64,000 nt of DNA, from assembly GCA_905213905.1 (NCBI GenBank), contig CAJMKD010000010.1, positions 1-64,000 of the forward strand. The letters are read 5' to 3'. This stretch comes from an uncultured Sutterella sp. GTDB lineage: Bacteria; Pseudomonadota; Gammaproteobacteria; Burkholderiales; Burkholderiaceae_F. The translations under genes were made by a program, and so were the position numbers. Within the stretch, counting starts at the first letter, position 1. Each line of letters begins with the position of its first letter. The notes under the pieces were generated by a model, which was not told where the DNA came from, did not search any database, and saw nothing but the letters and a program-made list of their open reading frames with translations. Positions 51,904 to 61,483 of this stretch are shown here, piece by piece.

Positions 51904-52827
51904 TCAGTTGAAGTAGTTGCGCAGATCTTCGGCGCGGGCCATAAAGACCTGATCGTCGCCGCCCGAAACCGTGAGCCAGGTGATGGGCAGGTTCGGGTAC
52001 ATGGCCTCGACCGCCTCAAGGCCGTCGCCCACTTCAACGACGATGAGGCCGTTCTCGGTGAGGTGGTCCTTGGCTTCGCGAAGAATGCGGCGCACGACGT
52101 CCATGCCGTCGTCGCCAGCGCCGAGCGCAAGCGCCGGCTCATGACGATATTCAGCAGGGAGCCGCGCCATCGACGCGGTGGTGACGTAGGGCGGGTTCGA
52201 GATGATGAGCTCGAAGCGGCGGCCGGCAAGATTTTCAAAAAGGTCGCCCTGAACGAGTTCGAGCTCGTGTTCGAGGCCGTAGTCGCGCCGGTTGATTTTG
52301 GCGACTTCGAGCGCATCGGCAGAAATGTCGCTGCCGGTGACGTGCGCGTTGGGGAAGACGCCCTTGGCGAGGATCGCGAGGCAGCCCGATCCCGTGCAGA
52401 GGTCGAGCACGCTGTTCACTTCGTAGGGATCTTCGATCCAGGGGGCGAGGTCCTCTTCGAGGAGCTCTGCGATGTAGGAGCGCGGAATGAGCGCCCGCTC
52501 GTCAATGTAGAAGCGGTGTCCCGTGAGCCAAGCCTCCTTAAGCAGGTAGGCCGCAGGGGTCTTGTCATGCACGCGGCGGTCGATCAGATGCACGATGCGC
52601 ACGAGCTCGTTGTGCGTGAGCGCAGCGTCGTAAAAGGTCTCGAAGCGCTCGAAGGGCAGCTTGAGCGCGCGGCAGATGAGAAAGGACGCTTCCTCTGCGG
52701 CGTCGGGCGAGCCGTGGCCGTAGGAAAGGTCGGCATTTTCCATTTCCGTAATCGCCCAGCGGTAGAGATCGCGGATCGTTCTGAGGTTGTGAATCGGATC
52801 GTCAAGAAGCGGTGCGGTTTCGTACAT
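51904..52827 (-). CDS. prmB: ribosomal protein L3 glutamine methyltransferase
   Basis: A 307-residue SAM-dependent enzyme that methylates a glutamine of ribosomal protein L3. The SAM-binding motif is VLDLCTGSGCLAI (about 139-151) and the catalytic NPPYVTTASM (about 207-216) is intact. The long N-terminal domain (HNLRTIRDLYRWAITEMENA...) distinguishes PrmB from PrmC. GGAGG immediately upstream fixes the start at 52827 (further upstream codons are probably not used). It is the first gene of the prmB-yheS operon. Confidence 0.93.
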   Translation of the reverse strand: MYETAPLLDDPIHNLRTIRDLYRWAITEMENADLSYGHGSPDAAEEASFLICRALKLPFERFETFYDAALTHNELVRIVHLIDRRVHDKTPAAYLLKEAWLTGHRFYIDERALIPRSYIAELLEEDLAPWIEDPYEVNSVLDLCTGSGCLAILAKGVFPNAHVTGSDISADALEVAKINRRDYGLEHELELVQGDLFENLAGRRFELIISNPPYVTTASMARLPAEYRHEPALALGAGDDGMDVVRRILREAKDHLTENGLIVVEVGDGLEAVEAMYPNLPITWLTVSGGDDQVFMARAEDLRNYFN

Positions 52828-53229
52828 GGGTTCCTCCGTCTTCGTACGCACGGTGCGCTCCCGGGGCGGCGGCGCCCAGGCGCTTCGTTTCAGCGGGTGA
52901 AGCGCAGGCGGCAGCCGAAGCCTTGGAGCGGAATCGCGGCATTATAGCGAAGCAGGCGGCCGCGCCGATCCGCCGGCGTCCCGACGGGGGCGCTGCGCTC
53001 TAGGCTGGGCCTGAAAGCGGCGTGCGGCGGAAAGGACGGCTGCGGCCGATGGCTTTGCTAAAATGGCGCCCGCTATTCGAAGAGCGGTCCGCCATCAGCG
53101 CCCTGGCCGGACGCTTACTCATTCTTTTTTCTGACTTTTTTAGGCTTTCGAGCTTGGACGGCCCGTGCGCGCCTGCATGGCGGTTTGCGCTGTAAAGAAG
53201 AGCCGTCCCTTTTCCTTTGTTCTCCACCT

Positions 53230-56200
53230 GTGCGTCTCGTTCAAATCAAGCTTGCCGGCTTCAAGAGCTTCGCCGATCCGACGCTCATTGAGCTCAAGGA
53301 TGCCTTCACGGGCATCGTGGGCCCGAACGGCTGCGGCAAGTCGAACATCATCGACGCCGTGCGCTGGGTGCTCGGCGAAGGACGCGTGAGCGAGCTGCGC
53401 GGCTCGAGCACGATGACGGAGCTCATCTTTGCGGGCTCGACGACGCGTGCGCCCGTCGGACGCGCGATGGTGGAGCTCGTTCTCGACAATTCCGACGGCA
53501 CGGTGAAAGGGCCCTGGGGCGGCTTTGCCGACATTGCCGTGCGGCGCGTCGTGACGCGCGAGGGCGCTTCGGCCTACTTCATCAATCATCAGCAGGTGCG
53601 CCGACGCGATGTTCAGGAGATTTTCCTCGGCACGGGGCTCGGCGCCAAAAGCTACGCGATCATCTCGCAGGGGATGATCGCCGACTTCATCAAAGCCAAG
53701 CCCGAGGAGCTGCGCGGCTACATCGTGGAAGCCGCAGGGGTGTCCCTCTATAAGGAGCGGCGCCGTGAAACGGAGACGCTCCTGAGAACGACGCGCGAGA
53801 ATCTTTCGCGCGCGGGCGACCTGCAGCTCGTCAAGGAAACGGAAATCAAGCGGCTTCGCGAGGAAGCCGAGACGGCTGCGCGCTGGAAGGAGCTCACCGA
53901 GAAGAAGTCGCGCGCCGAATCGCTTTGGTATTTCCTGCAGTTCGAGGATGCCCGCCGCGCTGCGGACGAAGCGCGTGCGGCGATCGCAAAGAGCGAAAAC
54001 GAAATTGCAGAAAAGAAGGCTGCGCTTGCTGAGGCTGAGGCGGCGCGGGATGGCTTCGAGAAGAGCGTGCTCGAGGCGGAAGGCGCGCACGAGCGTGCCG
54101 CTCGCGCCGCATCGGAAGCTGAGAAAGCGTTCGCGCGGCTTGAGGGCGAAATGAAGCGCCTCGTGGAGAAGCGCCGCCTCGCTGAGCGCGAATTGGCCGA
54201 TGCTTCGGCCACGCTTGAAAAAAAGCAGTCGGGACTTGCTGCGCTGGACGCGTCGGCGCAAGCGCTCAAAGCCGCTCTTGAGGGGCTTGAGGAAGAGGCA
54301 GCGCAGCTCGACGAGGAAGCTGCTGCGCAGGCGGAATCGCTCGAGTCGGCGCGTGAAGAGGCGTCAAGCGCCGCAGCTGCGGCAGAGGCAAGCGGCGTCA
54401 AGCTCGCCCGTGAACGCAAGCGGGCGAACGAGCGCGATGCGGCGGCCGCTGCGGCGCGGGCGCGCCTTGACGAGCTCGAGCGGCGCGCTGAAGACGTCGG
54501 AGAGTCCCGCGCCTCGCTCAAGGCGCTCGAGCATCCGGGCGCGGCAGCGCTCGAAGCCGCCAGCGAGGCGGCCGATGAGGCGGCAGCCGCGGCCGAAGAG
54601 GCGCTTGCGCTTCAGGAAGAGGCCGAGCAGGCGGCGCTCGACGCGCAGGCTGCGCAAGCGGCTGCCAATGAAGCTTACTTTTCGCTTCTCTCGCAGCTCA
54701 AGGCCGCCTCGGCGCGGCTTGAGACGCTCGAAGACGTGCAGCGCCTCGCCGCGCAGGGCGGAAAGGTAGCCGAGTGGCTTGCGCAAACAGGGCTCGAGGG
54801 CATGCCGGAGCTCGCGCAGTTGCTCGCCATCGATCCAGAATGGGTGTGCGCCTTTGAGGCGGTGCTTGAAAACCGCGTTCGGGCAATGCTTCTGAGAGAT
54901 TTGCGGACAACCGCCGCCTTTGAAAAAGCGCGGCCGCCCGTTCGCGCTGTATTTGCAGCGCCCGCCGAAGGCATCGGCGCCAAAGCCCGCATTGATGCGG
55001 CGCGCCCCGCCGCAGCGCCCGAACGAGCGAGCATTCCGCTCGGGGCAGGCGAAGCGGCGCCCGCGCTTTTGCAGCACGTTCGGTTTTCGGATGCGCCCGG
55101 CGCCGACGCTGCGCGCGAGGCGCTCGAGAACTGGCTCGCGCACGTCGGCACCGCGCCGGATCTTGCGTCGGCGCTTCGCATGAAGCAGAACCTTCGGCCG
55201 GGCGAGCTTCTGGTGACGCCTTCGGGTGACATCGTCACGCGCGCCTCGGTTGCCTTCTGGGCGGCCGATGACCCGGCGCTCTCGATGCTTTCGCGCGAGC
55301 AGGAAATTCGCCGGCTCGCCGAGGATGTGGCGGCGCTCGAAGACGGCTCGGATGAAAAGGATGCGGCGCGCCATCGCGCCGCCCAAGCGTGCGATGCAGC
55401 CAAGGCCCGCGCCGAAGAAGCCGCCCGCAGCGCAAAGCGCCTTGGCGCCGCGGCTGCGGCCGAGCGCACGAAGCTCGCAGAACTGCGCCGAGCCGAGGAA
55501 GACTACAAGCGGCGCGAATCAGACTTGAAGCTCTCGGCTGCGGCGCTCGAAAAGGCGCTCGCTGAAAAGCGGGAGGCATTGGACGAAGCCGAAGCGCTTC
55601 ATGAAGAGGCGCTTGAGGCGCTCGAAGCGCTTGAGTCGGAAAACGATGCGCAAGAGAGAAAGTCTCGACGCGCGCAGGAGCGGCGCCTGCAGCTCGAGCG
55701 CGATGCGCTTAAGAAAAGCCATGAGCTCTCCGTCAAGCGTCTGGCGCTTGAGGAGCGCCGCGCAGAAGAGCGGTCGCTCTCGGCGCGGCGCGAAGAGCTT
55801 TTGGCCGACATTGAGCGCGAAACGCAGCGTGTTGCGCGTGCGCGCAGCGACATGACAGAGGATCTCGACGCGCGCTTTGAGGCAGAGGTGCAGATGCGGC
55901 TCACCGAGCTTGAGGCGCTCGAAAAGAACGTGCATGCGTGCGCCTCGCTTCTCGAGAGCGCCAAAGGAAAGGCTGCCGCCAACGAGCGCATCGCAAGAAC
56001 GCTGCGCGAGCAGATTCTGCCGCTCACGGAGTCGCTCGGCGATCTGCGGGCGACGGCGCAGCAGAAGGAAACGCTGCGCGAGCAGTTCTCCGAGCGCATG
56101 GACGAGCTCGGCGCCGACTGGACGGCGATGGCGGTGCTCGCCGAGACGCGCGGCGTCAAAGCCGCAACGGTCCGCAACGAGGTTTCCCGCTTCATGAGCG

Positions 56201-56838
56201 AAATCGCTTCGCTCGGTCCCGTGAACCATGCGGCGCTCGAGCACCTGCAGGCGGCCGAGACGGCGTATGCCGCTACGGCCGCGCAGATTGCGGACCTTGA
56301 AAAGGCGATCCTGACGCTTGAAGCGGCCATTCGCAAGATCGACCAGGAAACGCGCGCAAGAATGCGTGAAACGTTTGCGCAGGTGAACGCCAATTTCGAC
56401 GACTGCTTCCAGGGGCTCTTCGGGGGCGGGCGCGCAGCGCTCGTGATGACTGGAGACGAGATCCTGAGCGCGGGCATTGAAGTGATTGCGCAGCCGCCAG
56501 GGAAGCGCAACGCTTCGGTGAAGCTTCTCTCGGGCGGCGAGCAGGCGCTCACGGCGACGGCGCTCGTCTTTGCAATGTTCCGCCTCAATCCGGCGCCCTT
56601 CTGCCTCCTCGACGAAGTGGATGCGCCGCTTGACGAAGCCAATCAGGCGCGGCTTGCGGCGCTATGCCGGCGAATGTCTTCCGCGACGCAGTTTCTCATC
56701 ATCACGCATCACCGCGTCACGATGGAATTTGCTTCGAGCCTGATCGGCGTCACGATGAAGGAGCCGGGCGTCTCGCGCGTCGTGAGCGTCGACATTGAAG
56801 AGGCGGTCCGGTACGCGCAGACGAACAAGGCGGCCTGA
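53230..56838 (+). CDS. smc: chromosome segregation protein SMC
   Basis: About 1202 residues from a GTG at 53230, which gives the family start VRLVQIKLAGFKSFADPT. Walker A GPNGCGKSN lies near residue 32. Two long Ala/Glu/Arg-rich coiled coils (about 165-500 and 670-1010) flank a hinge (about 510-660). The C-terminal head has LSGGEQALTATALVFAMF and Walker B FCLLDEVDAPLDEAN. SMC dimers load on DNA with ScpAB (not in the window) and organise the chromosome. No Shine-Dalgarno precedes the GTG; an in-frame TTG lies at 53185. The upstream gap from 52828 contains promoter space only. Confidence 0.94.
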   Translation: MRLVQIKLAGFKSFADPTLIELKDAFTGIVGPNGCGKSNIIDAVRWVLGEGRVSELRGSSTMTELIFAGSTTRAPVGRAMVELVLDNSDGTVKGPWGGFADIAVRRVVTREGASAYFINHQQVRRRDVQEIFLGTGLGAKSYAIISQGMIADFIKAKPEELRGYIVEAAGVSLYKERRRETETLLRTTRENLSRAGDLQLVKETEIKRLREEAETAARWKELTEKKSRAESLWYFLQFEDARRAADEARAAIAKSENEIAEKKAALAEAEAARDGFEKSVLEAEGAHERAARAASEAEKAFARLEGEMKRLVEKRRLAERELADASATLEKKQSGLAALDASAQALKAALEGLEEEAAQLDEEAAAQAESLESAREEASSAAAAAEASGVKLARERKRANERDAAAAAARARLDELERRAEDVGESRASLKALEHPGAAALEAASEAADEAAAAAEEALALQEEAEQAALDAQAAQAAANEAYFSLLSQLKAASARLETLEDVQRLAAQGGKVAEWLAQTGLEGMPELAQLLAIDPEWVCAFEAVLENRVRAMLLRDLRTTAAFEKARPPVRAVFAAPAEGIGAKARIDAARPAAAPERASIPLGAGEAAPALLQHVRFSDAPGADAAREALENWLAHVGTAPDLASALRMKQNLRPGELLVTPSGDIVTRASVAFWAADDPALSMLSREQEIRRLAEDVAALEDGSDEKDAARHRAAQACDAAKARAEEAARSAKRLGAAAAAERTKLAELRRAEEDYKRRESDLKLSAAALEKALAEKREALDEAEALHEEALEALEALESENDAQERKSRRAQERRLQLERDALKKSHELSVKRLALEERRAEERSLSARREELLADIERETQRVARARSDMTEDLDARFEAEVQMRLTELEALEKNVHACASLLESAKGKAAANERIARTLREQILPLTESLGDLRATAQQKETLREQFSERMDELGADWTAMAVLAETRGVKAATVRNEVSRFMSEIASLGPVNHAALEHLQAAETAYAATAAQIADLEKAILTLEAAIRKIDQETRARMRETFAQVNANFDDCFQGLFGGGRAALVMTGDEILSAGIEVIAQPPGKRNASVKLLSGGEQALTATALVFAMFRLNPAPFCLLDEVDAPLDEANQARLAALCRRMSSATQFLIITHHRVTMEFASSLIGVTMKEPGVSRVVSVDIEEAVRYAQTNKAA

Positions 56839-56851
56839 GCGGCCGATGCGC

Positions 56852-56884
56852 GCAAAAAAACCGGCGTCCCGCGAAGGACGCCGG
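56852..56884 (-). terminator. minus-strand terminator of the flavoprotein operon
   Basis: CCGGCGTCC/GGACGCCGG stem, with seven T following on the minus strand. It lies 164 bp past the stop at 57048 and 14 bp past the smc stop, so it may also stop smc transcripts. Confidence 0.7.
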
Positions 56885-57047
56885 CTGAAAGAACCTTCCA
56901 GCAGCCCGAAGCTGCCGCCACGACGCGCAAAGGAGGAGGAAACGCGTCTGTGGCGCTTTTGCCTTTCGCGCGTTCGAAGGAGCGGTCGAACGGCGAAAGA
57001 CTGCGCGGTTGGCTGCAGGTCCTGCAGGACCTGAAGGCTTTAAGAGA

Positions 57048-58589
57048 TCAGGCTTCCTTGTAGCCCGTGATGTACTTGCCGGCCATGTAGCCCGAGGTGT
57101 GCGCAAAGCCGCAGGCGTTGCCGCCGCAGTAGAAGGCGCCGTGAACGCCCGCGACCGTTTCGCCGGCTGCGTAGAGGCCGCCCACGGGCTTCATGTCCCA
57201 GCCAAGCACTTCAAAGTGCTCGGTGACACGAACGCCGCCGCAGGAGAGGTTGTTCCACGGGAACATGCGGATCATGTAATACGGACCCTTTTCGAGCTTC
57301 CACTGCTGGTCGGTGCGGCCGAACTGATTGTCGACCTTCGTGTCGACGGCTTCGTTCCACTGCGCGATCTGCTTCTTGAGGCCCTCGAGGTTGACGCCGC
57401 TCTTTTCGCAGAGCTCTTCGATCGTGTCGCACTTCCAGAGGTTTTCGCCCTTGGCGAATTCGGCTTCAACGCGTTCGGCGGGCCAGGAGGGCAGGCCGAT
57501 CAGCGCATCGAGCTTGATCGTCTTCAGGGTGCGGTCCCAGGTGGCCTGGTCGGCGAGCACGTAGTGGCAGCCGTCCGGGTTGAGCGCCAGCTTCGGCGTG
57601 ACGTGGCAGATGCCTTCCTTTTCCGTCACGAAGCGCTGGCCGTTCTTGTTGACAAGAATGGCGCCCTGGTTGGTGAGGAACCACCAGCGGCAGTAGGGGC
57701 CGTTGCGGCCGTGCGTGACGATGCCGCAGGGGTAGGAGGCGATGTACTGCATGTGCGAGAGCGGCACGCCGATGTCGCGCACGGCGATCATCATCGCTTC
57801 GCCGTCGTTGGAGGGGCCCCCGATCGCGACGCCCTTGCCCGCGACGCTCGGCACCCAGCGGTCGAGCGATTCCGGCGTGCCGGTGATGCCGCCCGTTGCC
57901 ATGATGACGCCCTTCTTGGCTTCAACCGTGAGTTCCTTGCCGTCGGGCGTGGCAACGCCGACGCCGAGCACGCGGTTGGCCTTTTCATCGAAGAAGAAGC
58001 GCTTGAGCCCGTGGTGATGCTGAATCTTGAGGCCGCGTTCGGCAATCTGCTTCACCAGGCAGTCGATGTAGTCGCGGCCCTTGAAGGATTCCTGACGGTG
58101 CGCGCGCACGTTCGTGTGGCCCGCATAAGGCTCGAGGTGGAACGGCGCAAGGCCGTGATCGGCCAGCCAGTCGAAGGCTTCGCCCGAGTGCTTCGTGAAG
58201 CCGTAGACCGGCTCCTTGAGCGACATGTAGTTGCCGTAGGCCATGATGTCTTCGGCGAAGGCTTCCCAGGAGTCCTTGATCTTCGGATCAGACTTCTGCA
58301 GCTTGGTGCCGCAGGCCGTGAAGAGGCCGCCGCAGAGGCAGGTGGCGGTGTGGTAGGGCGAAGCGCCCTTGTCGAAGATCGCCACCTTGGCGCCGGCGTC
58401 ATGCGCCTGGCAGGCGGCCATCATGCCCGCGCCGCCGCAGCCGAGGACAACAACGTCGACGGACATGTCCCACTTGGCGGGGGCGGGATTCGAGGTGCTC
58501 GACGCACGCGCGGCGAGCGGCAGAGCGGCCGCAGCGGTGGCGGCGGCAGCGCCGAGGAAATGACGGCGGGAAAGATCGGTACGGCTCAT
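57048..58589 (-). CDS. Tat-exported FAD-dependent reductase (flavocytochrome c flavoprotein subunit)
   Basis: 513 residues. A twin-arginine signal (SRRHFLGAAAATAAAALPLA) precedes FAD-binding VVVLGCGGAGMMAACQAHDAG at about residue 45. The fold is that of the periplasmic fumarate-reductase-like flavoproteins, and the C-terminal FAD segment GGLYAAGETVAGVHG is clear. However, the His of the HHTMGG motif is replaced (NNLSCGG) and the catalytic-site Arg of NRLGGN is replaced (FYCGGN). Substrate is thus probably not fumarate. It starts 4 bp after the tetraheme cytochrome gene, with AAGGGGGAG as ribosome-binding site, so the two form the electron-donor/reductase pair. Confidence 0.88.
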   Translation of the reverse strand: MSRTDLSRRHFLGAAAATAAAALPLAARASSTSNPAPAKWDMSVDVVVLGCGGAGMMAACQAHDAGAKVAIFDKGASPYHTATCLCGGLFTACGTKLQKSDPKIKDSWEAFAEDIMAYGNYMSLKEPVYGFTKHSGEAFDWLADHGLAPFHLEPYAGHTNVRAHRQESFKGRDYIDCLVKQIAERGLKIQHHHGLKRFFFDEKANRVLGVGVATPDGKELTVEAKKGVIMATGGITGTPESLDRWVPSVAGKGVAIGGPSNDGEAMMIAVRDIGVPLSHMQYIASYPCGIVTHGRNGPYCRWWFLTNQGAILVNKNGQRFVTEKEGICHVTPKLALNPDGCHYVLADQATWDRTLKTIKLDALIGLPSWPAERVEAEFAKGENLWKCDTIEELCEKSGVNLEGLKKQIAQWNEAVDTKVDNQFGRTDQQWKLEKGPYYMIRMFPWNNLSCGGVRVTEHFEVLGWDMKPVGGLYAAGETVAGVHGAFYCGGNACGFAHTSGYMAGKYITGYKEA

Positions 58590-58593
58590 TTGA

Positions 58594-58938
58594 TTACTCC
58601 CCCTTCATCTTGATGTTGAACGAATGACAGTCGTTGCATTCGAAGCGGGGCTTCGCGTGCATCGAATGGCAGTTCGAGCAGTCGGGTTCGCCGCGGTGCG
58701 ACGCATGGGGATTGGGCGTCATCTTCGCGGTGCGCTCGGCAACCTTTTCATAGGATTCGTGGCAGCCGAGGCAGGTTGACTTGGCGGGAGCGGCAAACTT
58801 GCCGTCAGCGTGGCAGGTGCTGCAGGGCAGCTTGGCGTGAGAGCCCGCTGCTGCGGTGGGCGCAGCGGACGCGGCGCCGGCGGCGGCGCCGAGCATAGCG
58901 GCAATGCAAAAGCCGCCGAGCATCTTCTTGAGATTCAT
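58594..58938 (-). CDS. periplasmic tetraheme cytochrome c
   Basis: 114 residues with a Sec signal peptide (to about residue 25). Four CxxCH heme sites are seen: CSTCH, CLGCH, CSNCH and CNDCH, with extra His residues (HAKLP, HASHRGEP, HAKPRFE) able to act as distal ligands. It resembles the N-terminal heme domain of Shewanella flavocytochrome c (Fcc3), here as a separate subunit. It is the first gene of the pair with the 513-residue flavoprotein and should pass electrons from the quinol-oxidising side to it. The start at 58938 gives a complete signal peptide. Confidence 0.92.
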   Translation of the reverse strand: MNLKKMLGGFCIAAMLGAAAGAASAAPTAAAGSHAKLPCSTCHADGKFAAPAKSTCLGCHESYEKVAERTAKMTPNPHASHRGEPDCSNCHSMHAKPRFECNDCHSFNIKMKGE

Positions 58939-59139
58939 GGTGCTTCTCTCTCTTTGGGTGAGGTCGCGGTTGGCGGCTCTTCGGAAGAGCCGCCTAGAAG
59001 AGCGCACTTGAGGACTGCAGCCGTCTCGAAGGACTTCGCGGCGTGCCGCGATGGGCTGCGGTGTTGGGGTCGGCGCTCTTTTTTTCCGACACAAATCTTA
59101 AGAAACGCTTCAGAAAGGCAATACCGCCCGCGGGAGGTG

Positions 59140-59157
59140 TTCGCCGATCGTGGCGAA
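59140..59157. promoter_or_regulatory. candidate operator (TTCGCC-6-GGCGAA)
   Basis: A perfect inverted repeat upstream of the cytochrome/flavoprotein pair and just past the stop of the 565-residue flavoprotein. It could be a binding site for the FixJ-like regulator or a weak hairpin between the two operons. The 225-bp gap should contain the promoter of the pair. Confidence 0.35.
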
Positions 59158-59162
59158 ATGCC

Positions 59163-60860
59163 TCATGGAAGCGCTGGCTCGCCGGAAGACTCCGCGGAAG
59201 CCGCAGCGCACGCAGCAAAGCGCGCTGCCGACTGCCCCGCTGTTCTGCCAAAGACGATGCAGTCCGTCACGGCGGCGCCGCCGATGCGCTCATGTCCGTG
59301 GATGCCGCCCGTTGTTTCGCCGGCGGCAAAGAGCCCCGCAATGACGGCGCCCGTCAGGTCGAGCGCCGCGGCGCTTGCATTGATTTCGATCCCGCCGCAC
59401 GTGTAGTGAACAGAGAAGTGCTCGAGGCCGTAGTAAAAGGGCGGCGTTTCAATGCGCGTGCCCGTCATCGGCACGCCGAAAGCCTCGTCCCAGCCGGTGT
59501 CGACCGCACGGTTCCATTGCGCCACCGTTTCGCGCAGCACCGGGAAGGGAATGCCCATGCCGGCGGCGGCTTCCTCGAGCGAGTCGGCGCGGCGCACGAT
59601 GCCTTGGTCGAGCTTGGCGCCGAGCGTGGCGCCTTTTTGGGTGGCGCTGTCGGAGAGCGCCCACATGATGCCTTCGGGCTGGCGCAGAATCGCCTCGCGC
59701 AGCTCCCTGAAGAGGAGTCCGGAGCGCACGAAGCGCTTTCCCTGCGCATTGAGCCAGATTTCGCCGCCCACATAGTTGAGGAGCCGCCCGCCGGAATACG
59801 GCATGATTTGGATGTCCCGCATGCCGATGAGCCGCGCGCCCACGGCTTCGGCCATTCGGATGCCGTCGCCCGTCGCGCCGTCGAGCAGGTTGCCTCTCGG
59901 GTTCGCCGTTGTCGGGAATCGCGCCGGCAGCTCGGGCGCAAAGCGCCGCCGCATGCCGGCATTTGCGGCGAAGCCGCCGGTGGCAAGCACGACGGCGCCC
60001 GAATGAAGATCAAAAGCTGCAGGCTCATCAGCGTTTTCGTCCGCTTCGGCTGCCCCGTCGCCGTCTGCTTCGGCGCTCGGGGCCGAAGTGCGGCTTCCGG
60101 GCGCGGGATTCGCCTCAAAAATCGGCCGGGGCCGGCATCGCACGCCCGTGATGCGAACGCGTCCTGCGAGATCCTCGCGCGGCTCGCAAAGGAGGGCCGT
60201 CGCCGCCGTCTCAAAGCGGATTTCGATGCCGAGCGCCCGGGTTCGCGCGAGCAGCGCCGAGACGTAATCGAGTCCCGACTGCGGGGAGCCCGTCGCGATG
60301 TTGCGCCGCGCGGGCGAGCCCACGGCCTGGAAGACGCGGCGCTCCCAGCGCACGCCGAGTGCGCCGAGCCACAGGACCGCGTCCCAGCTTTCACGCGCAA
60401 GCTTGTGCGCGAGCACGGGCCGCACGGTCTCGCCGCCCGCGGCGAGGATGTCGCGGTAGAAGGACTCGACCGCCGCGTCGTCTGGCCTTTTTTCCGAAGC
60501 AGAGACGGGCGCTCTGAAACGGCGCGGATCTCTCGAGGGCGCCTCAAAGCCTTCGGGTATCGCAGCGGCGAAGGACCCGGAAGAAACCCGTCCGTGGCCG
60601 CCTGCGATCGGGAGCTTCTCAAGGACGATGACGCGCGCCGCGCCCGCTTCGCGAGCGGCAATCGCTGCGCTCAGACCTGCGAGTCCTGAGCCCACAACGA
60701 TGACGTCGGCGTCGAGCGGCCGGGCGGCTGCTTCAAGGGTGGTTGCCGGGCCGTCCGCGCCATTGGCTGCACGGCCGCCAGGTGCAGCGCCGATCGCGCA
60801 GAGCGCGGCCAGAATCTGCCGGCAGAGCGCGCGCCGCGAAAGGGCCCGATCGCTTCTCAT
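59163..60860 (-). CDS. second Tat-type FAD-dependent reductase (fumarate-reductase-like)
   Basis: 565 residues. A twin-arginine-like signal (LSRRALCRQILAALCAIG) leads to FAD-binding VIVVGSGLAGLSAAIAAREAG (about 53-73). An acidic insert (about 260-290, Glu/Ala/Asp-rich) interrupts the fold. Unlike the 513-residue paralogue it keeps the His of the HxT-GG motif (HYTCGG) and the Arg in GHERIGGAA after GETTGGIHG. These are positions equivalent to the catalytic and substrate-binding residues of Fcc3-type enzymes. Its start codon overlaps the stop of the response regulator gene by 4 bp, so it is translationally coupled to the two-component system. No cytochrome is directly in its operon. Confidence 0.87.
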   Translation of the reverse strand: MRSDRALSRRALCRQILAALCAIGAAPGGRAANGADGPATTLEAAARPLDADVIVVGSGLAGLSAAIAAREAGAARVIVLEKLPIAGGHGRVSSGSFAAAIPEGFEAPSRDPRRFRAPVSASEKRPDDAAVESFYRDILAAGGETVRPVLAHKLARESWDAVLWLGALGVRWERRVFQAVGSPARRNIATGSPQSGLDYVSALLARTRALGIEIRFETAATALLCEPREDLAGRVRITGVRCRPRPIFEANPAPGSRTSAPSAEADGDGAAEADENADEPAAFDLHSGAVVLATGGFAANAGMRRRFAPELPARFPTTANPRGNLLDGATGDGIRMAEAVGARLIGMRDIQIMPYSGGRLLNYVGGEIWLNAQGKRFVRSGLLFRELREAILRQPEGIMWALSDSATQKGATLGAKLDQGIVRRADSLEEAAAGMGIPFPVLRETVAQWNRAVDTGWDEAFGVPMTGTRIETPPFYYGLEHFSVHYTCGGIEINASAAALDLTGAVIAGLFAAGETTGGIHGHERIGGAAVTDCIVFGRTAGQSAARFAACAAASAESSGEPALP

Positions 60861-61483
60861 TCGGCGCTCCCCGGGGCGCTGAAGCCCGACTCATAGGCGA
60901 GGCGGATGAGCTCGGCGGGCGAATGCACGCCGAGTTTCGCAAAGGCGTTCGCGCGGTGCATTTTGACGGTGCTCACTTCAAGGCCGAGATTGCGCGCTAT
61001 CACTTTGTTGGGCTGATTGTCGAGAACCGCTTCAACCACTTCACGTTCGCGCGGCGTGAGCGACGCAAAGCGCTCCCGAACGTCCGAGGCTTTGGCCTCT
61101 GCTGCCGCGTCCGTCATGGCTGCGGTGACCGCACGCGAAACCTTCTGCAGAAAAACCATCGGGTCGACGGGCTTCTCGAGAAAATCGACTGCGCCGTGGC
61201 GAACTGCGTGCACGGCCATCGCAATGTTGCCGTGGGCGGAAAGAAAGAGAACGGGGAGCTTCACGCCGCGCTTTTCGAGTTCGCTCTGCACCTCAAGCCC
61301 CGTCATGTCGGGCATGCGCACGTCAAGCACGATGCACCCGGGCGCCGCCAGGTCGTCCTTTTCGAGGAATGCCGTGCCGCTCGCGTATTTGACGACATCC
61401 CAGCCCATCGTTTTGAGAAGAAGCTCGAAGGAATCGGCAAGCGCCGCATCGTCGTCAACGAGTCGAATGATCGGTTTGGTCAT
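60857..61483 (-). CDS. FixJ/TtrR-like response regulator
   Basis: 208 residues. The receiver domain (1-120) has the acidic pocket VDDD (9-12), phospho-acceptor D54 in IVLDVRMPDM, and K in FLEKPVDP near 105. The LuxR-type HTH is at about 140-205 (LTPREREVVEAVLDNQPNKV, ARNLGLEVSTVKMHRAN). Overlaps of 4 bp with both the kinase gene before it and the flavoprotein gene after it show a single operon. It probably activates the reductase genes around it. Confidence 0.93.
   Translation of the reverse strand: MTKPIIRLVDDDAALADSFELLLKTMGWDVVKYASGTAFLEKDDLAAPGCIVLDVRMPDMTGLEVQSELEKRGVKLPVLFLSAHGNIAMAVHAVRHGAVDFLEKPVDPMVFLQKVSRAVTAAMTDAAAEAKASDVRERFASLTPREREVVEAVLDNQPNKVIARNLGLEVSTVKMHRANAFAKLGVHSPAELIRLAYESGFSAPGSAE

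Noticed and set aside
53140..54261. A 373-codon frame antisense to smc
   Set aside because: Arg/Leu-rich shadow of the SMC N-terminal coding region; SMC motifs on the other strand are decisive.
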